Source of the DNA: JALOAD01 sp023228995 [NCBI: Candidatus Muiribacterium halophilum]
GTDB lineage: Bacteria > Muiribacteriota > Muiribacteriia > Muiribacteriales
Assembly: GCA_023228995.1 (NCBI GenBank)
Contig: JALOAD010000076.1
Span: 1-11,436 of the forward strand
Direction: 5' to 3'
Length of the DNA: 11,436 nucleotides
Each line of letters starts with the position of its first letter. Within the stretch, counting starts at the first letter, position 1. The position numbers and the translations under genes are program-made. The notes beneath the pieces were generated by a model that saw nothing but the letters and a program-made list of their open reading frames with translations, made no database searches and was not told the origin of the DNA. Shown piece by piece: positions 7,556-11,436 of the stretch.

Positions 7556-7783
7556 ATGAAAATAAGATTTTGTTTATTAATTTGTCTTTTAACATTATTT
7601 ACCATTGCAAATACTGGTTGTGGTAAAAAACCGTCTAAACCAATGCTTAGTACTACTCCAAAAGATGCAGTTTTATTCAATGATACTCAAGAAAGAGAAC
7701 TTATAATAAAAGATGAAAAACCACTTCTTAAAACTAAACCAGTCGTTGATATAAACTCAAAACCAGAGCTTGAAGAATATTAA
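7556..7783 (+). CDS. Small lipoprotein (possibly LptM/YifL-like)
   Basis: The 75-residue protein has a lipoprotein signal: MKIR, a hydrophobic stretch (FCLLICLLTLFTIA, about 5-18), then NTGC with lipidated Cys22. Asn at -3 is less usual for a lipobox. The mature part begins CGKKPSKPM and is short, Lys/Pro-rich and apparently unstructured. This recalls LptM (YifL)-type outer-membrane lipoproteins, which in E. coli assist maturation of the LPS transporter LptD and have a CGxKGPL start; here the GPL part is missing, so the link is only suggestive. It has its own promoter and a CTGGAG ribosome binding site. It is followed after 27 bases by the HExxH gene on the same strand, probably as one transcript. 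It would be anchored in the outer or inner membrane. Confidence 0.8.
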   Translation: MKIRFCLLICLLTLFTIANTGCGKKPSKPMLSTTPKDAVLFNDTQERELIIKDEKPLLKTKPVVDINSKPELEEY

Positions 7784-7810
7784 AAAATAATATTATAGGT
7801 AGCAAAATAT

Positions 7811-8464
7811 ATGAAAATCAATAAAATATTCAATTCTATTTACCATTTAAAATTCAAAACTCAATACAATTTATGTTCAACATTTTTAAGATTTCAAGAA
7901 CATTATGAATCACCTGAATTTAGAGGTAAAATATTTACTTTAAAACAATATAAAAATTGGTATATTAAAAATTCTCCAGGTGGGAAAAAAACAGGAAAAT
8001 TCACATATTATAAAGATTGGTCAGGTTTTAATATTCCATCTAATATTTTTGATTTATTCTTAAAAGGAAAATTTAACCCTCTAAGTAATAAAGAAAAAAA
8101 ATTTATTAATATTATTCAAAATATAAAAGAAAAAAATTTTTATATAATTGGTACTTTTGGAAAGAACGATACTAGCACTTTAAAACATGAAATAGCTCAT
8201 GGATTATTTTATACAGAAAAAAGTTACAGAGAAAAAGTTATAACAATAATTAATTCTTTATGTAAAACTGATACTGAAAAAATAATAAATTATTTTAAAA
8301 ATTCAACTGGATATCATTGTGAAATATTCAATGATGAATTAAATTCTTATATATTATGCGATCTTGATTTATTAAATAAAAAAGGTATTTATTCTGAAAA
8401 CCTTATTGAAAAACAAAAAGAATTACAAAAAGAATTTGAGAATACAACCAAAGGGTTTTTATAA
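7811..8464 (+). CDS. Hypothetical protein with HEIAH zinc-metalloprotease-like motif
   Basis: The 217-residue protein has no signal peptide or membrane segment and should be cytoplasmic. I do not recognise a named family. The N-terminal part is rich in aromatic and basic residues (FRGKIFTLKQYKNWY, 37-51; FTYYKDWSGFNIPS, 64-77). A KHEIAHGLFY stretch at 125-134 contains HExxH, the zinc and catalytic core of many metalloproteases. An upstream IIGT (112-115) and the downstream acidic FNDELNSY (173-180), with Glu176 about 46 residues after the second His, would allow a gluzincin-like third ligand. This is inference; there is no HExxHxxGxxH metzincin signature. The C-terminus is a Lys/Glu-rich helix. 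The ribosome binding site is weak (TAGGTAG, spaced about eight bases). The gene is probably co-transcribed with the lipoprotein gene and ends eight bases from the convergent response-regulator gene. Confidence 0.75.
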   Translation: MKINKIFNSIYHLKFKTQYNLCSTFLRFQEHYESPEFRGKIFTLKQYKNWYIKNSPGGKKTGKFTYYKDWSGFNIPSNIFDLFLKGKFNPLSNKEKKFINIIQNIKEKNFYIIGTFGKNDTSTLKHEIAHGLFYTEKSYREKVITIINSLCKTDTEKIINYFKNSTGYHCEIFNDELNSYILCDLDLLNKKGIYSENLIEKQKELQKEFENTTKGFL

Positions 8465-8472
8465 TACAATCT

Positions 8473-8865
8473 TTATGTTGTGCTTTTGTAAATATTTATA
8501 CCGCTTATAACAGCATCGATTATAGCTTTTATTTCAAGAAGGTCAAAAGGTTTATATACAAACCCCTCAGGATAATTTTCACGACCTGAAACACGAAATT
8601 TTGCCTCATCAGTGCAATTGTCTGATAAAAAAATAACTTTTTGATTTGGTTTTTCTTTGATTTTATCAAATACTTCAGATTTATTAATTGCTGGCATATT
8701 GTAATCAAGTAAAATTACATCATAGTCATTTTCTAAAACAGCTTTTAATCCATCTTCACTATCAATACAACATTGTACAATATAACCTTTTTCATCAAGA
8801 AAAAAGTACAATTGATTTATTAATTCTTGTTCATCATCTATTATAAGTATTTTATTTCTTGTCAT
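8473..8865 (-). CDS. Stand-alone receiver-domain response regulator
   Basis: The 130 residues make up one CheY-like receiver domain and nothing else. The acidic pair Asp10-Asp11 and the phosphoacceptor Asp54 in LLDYNMP are present, as are Ser81 (switch position after VIFL) and the invariant Lys105 in YKPF. It would therefore be phosphorylated by a histidine kinase encoded elsewhere and act through protein contact, since there is no DNA-binding or enzymatic output domain. It starts three bases after the stop codon of the 183-residue gene on the same strand. No clear Shine-Dalgarno site precedes its ATG, so translation probably depends on ribosomes finishing the upstream gene. That points to a shared role. 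The gap to the convergent HExxH gene is only eight bases, with no clear terminator. Confidence 0.9.
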   Translation of the reverse strand: MTRNKILIIDDEQELINQLYFFLDEKGYIVQCCIDSEDGLKAVLENDYDVILLDYNMPAINKSEVFDKIKEKPNQKVIFLSDNCTDEAKFRVSGRENYPEGFVYKPFDLLEIKAIIDAVISGINIYKSTT

Positions 8866-8868
8866 ATA

Positions 8869-9420
8869 TTATAAAACATCAAAAGAAAAATCGATTAATT
8901 GTGTAAATTTATCAGCATTTTCTCTATCTGCTCTTGAAAAAAACTTTTTAAACCAAAGTTGAACATCTTTTTCAAATTCTTCTATCTGTTCACGCATAAA
9001 TATAGGGGTAATTTGTGATTTTTTCATTTTATCAGCAATTTTAGCCTGATTATGTGTGAAACCTAAACTTTTATAATCTTCACCATTAAAAAACTTCTCA
9101 ATTTTTTCAATATCTTCTTTAAATATATGAATATTAAGAAAAATACTATTACAAACATCATATATATCTTTTAAAATGTTTTCACACATATTAATTCCAA
9201 AAGAAGTAATGTTATTATCAGCAAAAAAAACAGAAACATCTAAAAAATCAGATTCTAATTGAGGCCAGTTTAGTGGTCTAAACTCGTTATTTTCTTCAAG
9301 ATTTATTTTTTTACAAATACCATTGTAAGGAATAGTCATCTTAACTTCCAATAAAGTCGGAGTTAAAGATATTATAATACCTTCCAGAGTTCTTTCATCA
9401 TAATTAACACTGAAATCCAT
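8869..9420 (-). CDS. Conserved-looking hypothetical protein, partner of the response regulator
   Basis: I do not recognise this 183-residue protein. It has no signal peptide or membrane helix and should be cytoplasmic. The first 50-60 residues look strand-rich (LEGIIISLTPTLLEVKMTI, about 12-30). The remainder, from about 90, is largely helical and charged, with a Lys/Glu-rich stretch (FKEDIEKIEKFFNGEDYKS, about 99-117) and a C-terminal helix rich in aromatic residues (WFKKFFSRADRENADKF, about 155-171). A small beta domain followed by helices suggests a protein-binding or regulatory role, but this is weak. It begins the leftward operon that ends with the receiver protein; the two are three bases apart. 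AGGGGAA at seven bases before the ATG fixes the start, and an extended -10 promoter lies at 9462-9470. A chemotaxis-phosphatase relative was considered but no CheC/CheX motif is visible. Confidence 0.75.
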   Translation of the reverse strand: MDFSVNYDERTLEGIIISLTPTLLEVKMTIPYNGICKKINLEENNEFRPLNWPQLESDFLDVSVFFADNNITSFGINMCENILKDIYDVCNSIFLNIHIFKEDIEKIEKFFNGEDYKSLGFTHNQAKIADKMKKSQITPIFMREQIEEFEKDVQLWFKKFFSRADRENADKFTQLIDFSFDVL

Positions 9421-9461
9421 TGTTTTTTCCCCTAAAAAGTATTTTATTTTTATTTCTTGTG

Positions 9462-9470
9462 ATTATAACA
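9462..9470 (-). promoter_or_regulatory. Extended -10 promoter for the 183-residue gene / response regulator operon
   Basis: On the minus strand TGTTATAAT gives a perfect TATAAT (9462-9467) with the TGn extension (9468-9470). The -35 region is poor (T-rich), which is tolerated by extended -10 promoters. Transcription would start near 9455, about 35 bases before the start codon. Confidence 0.5.
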
Positions 9471-9497
9471 TAAATATACAAAAAATAAAAGAGTATT

Positions 9498-9539
9498 AAA
9501 AAAATTAACAACATCCCGGCTCAGAATAGTACCGGGATG
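9498..9539 (-). terminator. Hairpin of repeat copy C, terminator-like on the minus strand
   Basis: CATCCCGG (minus strand, from 9539) pairs with CCGGGATG (to 9512), an 8-bp stem around a 12-base loop. TTGTTAATTTTTTT follows down to 9498. It lies about 30 bases upstream of the 183-residue gene's promoter and could insulate that operon from leftward transcription coming from pepC. Confidence 0.4.
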
Positions 9540-9570
9540 ACAAAAATTCAGAATAGTACCAGAATGACAG
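9512..9570. repeat. Dispersed repeat element, copy C (short form)
   Basis: It contains the hairpin and the two AGAATAGTACC units seen in copies A and B, with TCAG starts at 9521 and 9548, again 27 bases apart. The second unit has drifted to CCAGAATGAC. The 50-base TACCGAATG block that precedes the hairpin in copies A and B is absent here. Confidence 0.75.
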
Positions 9571-9652
9571 ATTTAACGAGAATTCGTTAGAAAATTTTCA
9601 ATTAAAATAAAGTATGAAGGATTTTCTATAAACAAAAGCAAAAAAAAAATCT

Positions 9653-9759
9653 ACTCGGTAACTTGAGTGAACGTTGCGAAGCATATAATACACGGATGTA
9701 TTATAAGTGAACGAAGGTAAAGAGATATTTTATATGGATGTAAAATATCGAATGGTACC
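9653..9759 (+). repeat. Array of hairpins with NGGA tetraloops (possible CsrA-binding or structured RNA element)
   Basis: Three inverted repeats lie in line. ACTCGG with TTGAGT (9653-9668) forms a weak stem. TATAATACA with TGTATTATA encloses the loop CGGA (9684-9705, nine perfect pairs). GATATTTTATA with TGTAAAATATC encloses the loop TGGA (9724-9749, eleven pairs including one G-U). The two main stems differ in sequence but share the loop form, the A-U closing pair and the GGATGTA context. AGTGAACG precedes each (9666-9673 and 9706-9713, 40 bases apart). The array ends in the palindrome GGTACC (9754-9759) and merges into repeat copy B. AUACACGGAUGU in the first hairpin matches the published CsrA consensus RUACARGGAUGU at 11 of 12 positions. 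A role as RNA is inference. Confidence 0.5.
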
Positions 9760-9888
9760 GAATGATTATTTTTTTGCGTTATTGTAATGATAAAAAAATC
9801 AAAAACAGATCCCGGCTCAGAATAGTACCGGGATGACAGTTTTTCAGAATCATGCCAGGATGACATTATATTGATTTTTGTTTATTTA
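9756..9888. repeat. Dispersed repeat element, copy B
   Basis: This 133-base stretch is homologous to copy A at 5644-5777. It has the same TACCGAATG block, the same GATCCCGG hairpin and two AGAATAGTACC-type units with TCAG starts at 9817 and 9844 (27 bases apart); the second has drifted to CAGAATCATGCCAGGATGAC. Unlike copy A it is preceded directly by the GGA-loop hairpin array. Confidence 0.8.
9792..9834 (-). terminator. Probable terminator downstream of pepC, supplied by repeat copy B
   Basis: On the minus strand ATCCCGG (from 9834) pairs with CCGGGAT (to 9809) around a 12-base loop. It is followed by CTGTTTTTGATTTTTTT, so two T runs begin three bases after the stem. This is the best Rho-independent terminator in the window and lies 130 bases beyond the pepC stop codon. 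Confidence 0.55.
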
Positions 9889-9926
9889 ATCAGAAAACTT
9901 AATTAGATGCAAAACATTGCTAATTT

Positions 9927-9954
9927 TTAATTATTAATTATTAATTATCAATTA
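9927..9954. repeat. Four-fold 7-base tandem repeat TTAATTA
   Basis: TTAATTA occurs three times in a row (9927-9947), and a fourth copy differs by one base (TCAATTA, 9948-9954). It abuts the hairpin over the pepC stop codon. The copy number of such short repeats can vary between strains. Confidence 0.7.
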
Positions 9955-9976
9955 ATGTTCAGTTTACTGAACATTA
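9953..9976. repeat. Perfect 10-bp hairpin spanning the pepC stop codon
   Basis: TAATGTTCAG (9953-9962) is the exact reverse complement of 9967-9976, with a TTTA loop. The pepC stop codon TAA (9964-9966) lies inside the loop, and the last three codons (Asn-Val-Gln) are in the stem. No T tract follows on the minus strand, so it is not a canonical terminator; it could slow 3' exonucleases or be repeat debris. Confidence 0.6.
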
Positions 9977-11310
9977 GCAAGAGCTCCCATTGGATCCCAT
10001 GGTTCAAGACTTACAACAGGTTTTTTTATAGCTTCTAAAAGTTTATCTGAAAGATATTCTCGCCTAATTACAACCTGATATGTATAATCTTCAAACCATT
10101 TATCACTCATTACAAAAAAGCCATCTTTCCCAGCTGTAGTTCCCCATGAATTTTCAACTTTCCATCTATCTGTTTTTCCTTTTAAAATATTAACACCGGT
10201 AAAAAGCATAGCATGTGTAAGAAGACTTTCGCCATATTCAAGCCTTGAAGCTTTGTCAAGATTAAATTTCACCCCTAAAGCATCAGAGTATAAATATAAT
10301 TCACTATCAAGTATTCCCTTTTCTCTATGAGACATTTTACCAACATCACAACCAAACCATACCGGTTCATCATTTAAAAGCTGTTTTTTGGCAAGCTCTT
10401 TCATAATCTTTTTATCAACATTCAAATAAAATACTTCTCTACCTTCAATAACATTTCCTAAATACTTAACAGTAAAAGATTGATTAAATGGTTTGTCTTC
10501 TGAAGGAGCATTGATAATGCTAATATAATCATAAAGATCTACATTCACATAATAATTGAAAAATTCCAAAGGTGTTAAATCAGTATTCTGATGAAATACT
10601 CCATCATCATCGTCATATTCAAAATCAAATATTTCAGGAGGAGTTCCAAGAAACATTACAAGCATATTATATATTTCTTTTAACATATTAACTTTTTCGC
10701 TTTTCAATTTATCTGTACTTTCACCATTTTTTTTCATTAATCTTAAAACTTTTGCAAATTCTCTAAGTTTTGTTGTGAGAATTCTATCCATTATCTGTGA
10801 ATTTGAACTATGAAATGTCTCTGGCATAATATATTTTGGAACAGAACCATATTTTTTTACAAGATTAGAAAACATATCCCATTGACCACCATCCTGCATT
10901 GGGGCAGAAAGTAACCACATTACAACTCTAGAATATATATGTTCATCAGCAGTTTCAATGATTTTTTCAAGAAAGTAATTGCTTTTTTCAAATTTATCCC
11001 AGAAAAAAATATAATTTTGTGAAAACTCAAATTCTTTTATATTGAATTGTTTTGCAACATGTATGCTTAACATGTTCAAACCAGCAAATATCCAGCATCT
11101 ACCTGATTTTTCTTGTGCAGTAGCTTTACCAGTGGCTATTTCATTTGAATAAGTATGTTGCATTTTAATCAAAGAGTTATTATTAAACGCTACTTTATTA
11201 ATTCCATTGTTAATAATAGCATTTCTTATAGCCATCTTTTCAGGAGTATCATTAAAGCTTCCTTTAATCTCCAATAATGTAGAAGAATCAATATTTTCAT
11301 TAATACTCAT
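9964..11310 (-). CDS. pepC: Aminopeptidase C / bleomycin hydrolase-type cysteine peptidase (family C1B)
   Basis: Cytoplasmic papain-fold aminopeptidase; family members form hexameric rings that trim peptides from the N-terminus and can hydrolyse bleomycin. The chosen start gives 448 residues, normal for the family. The catalytic Cys72 lies in SGRCWIF (69-75), preceded by NHTF-like QHTYSNEIATGK (51-62). SQNYIFFWDKFEKSNYFLE follows, then the catalytic His366 in THAMLFTG and Asn387 in VENSWG. The conserved C-terminal tail PWDPMGALA, which in the family reaches into the active site and sets aminopeptidase activity, is present but carries three extra residues, Asn-Val-Gln. A start 18 codons upstream is open, but GGGGGACAAGT directly before the ATG at 11310 and the fit to the family N-terminus favour this one. 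No signal peptide. The next gene to the right is divergent. Confidence 0.93.
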   Translation of the reverse strand: MSINENIDSSTLLEIKGSFNDTPEKMAIRNAIINNGINKVAFNNNSLIKMQHTYSNEIATGKATAQEKSGRCWIFAGLNMLSIHVAKQFNIKEFEFSQNYIFFWDKFEKSNYFLEKIIETADEHIYSRVVMWLLSAPMQDGGQWDMFSNLVKKYGSVPKYIMPETFHSSNSQIMDRILTTKLREFAKVLRLMKKNGESTDKLKSEKVNMLKEIYNMLVMFLGTPPEIFDFEYDDDDGVFHQNTDLTPLEFFNYYVNVDLYDYISIINAPSEDKPFNQSFTVKYLGNVIEGREVFYLNVDKKIMKELAKKQLLNDEPVWFGCDVGKMSHREKGILDSELYLYSDALGVKFNLDKASRLEYGESLLTHAMLFTGVNILKGKTDRWKVENSWGTTAGKDGFFVMSDKWFEDYTYQVVIRREYLSDKLLEAIKKPVVSLEPWDPMGALANVQ

Positions 11311-11367
11311 ACTTGTCCCCCATGACATATAAAATTTACCTATAACCATATCGGAAAAGTGCAAAAA

Positions 11368-11396
11368 TTGATATAAAAATATTTTTAAGGTAATAT
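11368..11396 (+). promoter_or_regulatory. Promoter for the divergent gene at the right edge
   Basis: TTGATA (11368-11373), a 17-base spacer and TAATAT (11391-11396) form a good sigma70-type promoter. The expected start near 11403 falls inside the palindrome AACTATATAGTT, so a protein bound there would block initiation. Confidence 0.55.
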
Positions 11397-11423
11397 AACT
11401 ATATAGTTTAACTAAACAGTTAA
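11397..11423. promoter_or_regulatory. Nested palindromes, probable operator of the right-edge gene
   Basis: Three overlapping dyads lie between the -10 box and the ribosome binding site. They are AACTATATAGTT (11397-11408, perfect), GTTTA-AC-TAAAC (11406-11417) and TTAACT with AGTTAA around AAAC (11408-11423). The size and AGTTTAACTAA-like sequence resemble MarR- or TetR-type operators that often control their own regulator gene. The family assignment is inference. Confidence 0.45.
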
Positions 11424-11432
11424 GAGGTTAAT

Positions 11433-11436
11433 ATGA
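11433..11436 (+). CDS. Start of a divergent gene cut by the right edge
   Basis: Only ATGA is visible. AAGAGG (11422-11427) lies five bases before the ATG (11433-11435), and a promoter at 11368-11396 points to it. The product cannot be read; the operator-like palindromes make an autoregulated transcription factor a possibility. Confidence 0.45.

Larger units (their letters stand above)
9421..9963. other. Gene-free interval with repeats and hairpins
   Basis: These 543 bases lie between the 183-residue gene and pepC. From left to right they hold the promoter of the 183-residue gene, repeat copy C (9512-9570), a TAACGA/TCGTTA hairpin with a 4-base loop (9574-9589) directly followed by the palindrome GAAAATTTTC (9590-9599), and about 50 A-rich bases. 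Next come the GGA-loop hairpin array (9653-9759), repeat copy B (9756-9888), a four-fold TTAATTA tandem (9927-9954) and the hairpin over the pepC stop codon (9953-9976). No convincing coding sequence was found on either strand. Confidence 0.7.

Noticed and set aside
8440-8490. Shared terminator between the convergent HExxH and response-regulator genes
   Set aside because: Only a bulged ACAAC/GTTGT pairing is visible across the two gene ends and the gap is eight bases; not convincing enough to list.
5717-9541. Further CsrA-like sites in the CCGGGATGAC units
   Set aside because: GTACCGGGATGA resembles the consensus at 10 of 12 positions, but the GGA is in a stem rather than a loop, and the second units have lost it (CCGGTATG, CCAGAATG), so conservation does not support binding.
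9651-9866. 71-codon open frame on the minus strand
   Set aside because: It runs through the GGA-hairpin array and repeat copy B, has no family resemblance and is explained by the repeat; no ribosome binding site of the local type supports it.
11311-11364. Longer N-terminus for the C1B peptidase (18 extra residues)
   Set aside because: The family N-terminus begins near the ATG at 11310, which has GGGGGA at the right distance; the extension has no recognisable content.

Overview
This 11.4 kb window comes from an AT-rich bacterium (by eye roughly a quarter G+C, not computed) with purine-rich Shine-Dalgarno sites of the AGAGGAA / AGGGGAA type. A short Sec-type lipoprotein with a CGKK start and a FapA-family protein suggest a diderm, probably flagellated organism. 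Lineage cannot be fixed from the sequence; Deferribacterota, Spirochaetota or a similar low-GC diderm phylum would fit, and this is only a guess. No transposase, tRNA, rRNA or CRISPR array was seen.

Layout. Bases 1-5496 are a leftward block. Read in the direction of transcription it holds a DUF2157-type polytopic membrane protein, a GDYXXLXY-type membrane-anchored protein, a YtcJ-like amidohydrolase and histidyl-tRNA synthetase (hisS). The first three are joined by two 4-base ATGA stop/start overlaps, and hisS follows after 69 bases. Beyond hisS a secreted protein of unknown function runs off the left edge; it has its own good promoter. A leftward fapA gene follows at 5775-7313. Its promoter is back to back with a rightward promoter for a small lipoprotein and a 217-residue protein carrying an HEIAH (HExxH) zinc-protease-like motif. 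Convergent to that pair, a two-gene leftward operon encodes an unrecognised 183-residue protein and a stand-alone receiver-domain response regulator. After 540 bases without a gene comes a leftward bleomycin hydrolase/PepC-type cysteine aminopeptidase. At the far right edge a rightward promoter, nested palindromes, a ribosome binding site and an ATG mark the start of the next, divergent gene.

The intergenic DNA is the most unusual part. A dispersed repeat occurs three times (5644-5777, 9512-9570, 9756-9888). Each copy carries two versions of a roughly 22-base unit at a spacing of exactly 27 bases. The first unit of each copy forms a CCCGG/CCGGG hairpin, followed on the minus strand by a T-rich tract, so all three copies could act as leftward terminators. 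One sits directly behind fapA, with the fapA stop codon inside the repeat's matching tail, and one lies behind pepC. Just left of the third copy are two hairpins with different stems but the same NGGA tetraloop, separated by a repeated AGTGAACG linker. They resemble CsrA-binding hairpins on the plus strand, and this is the best candidate here for something undescribed.

Functionally the genes look mostly like independent housekeeping and envelope units rather than one system. The pairs worth following are the membrane-protein/amidohydrolase/hisS operon, the lipoprotein/HExxH pair, and the response regulator with its unknown partner.
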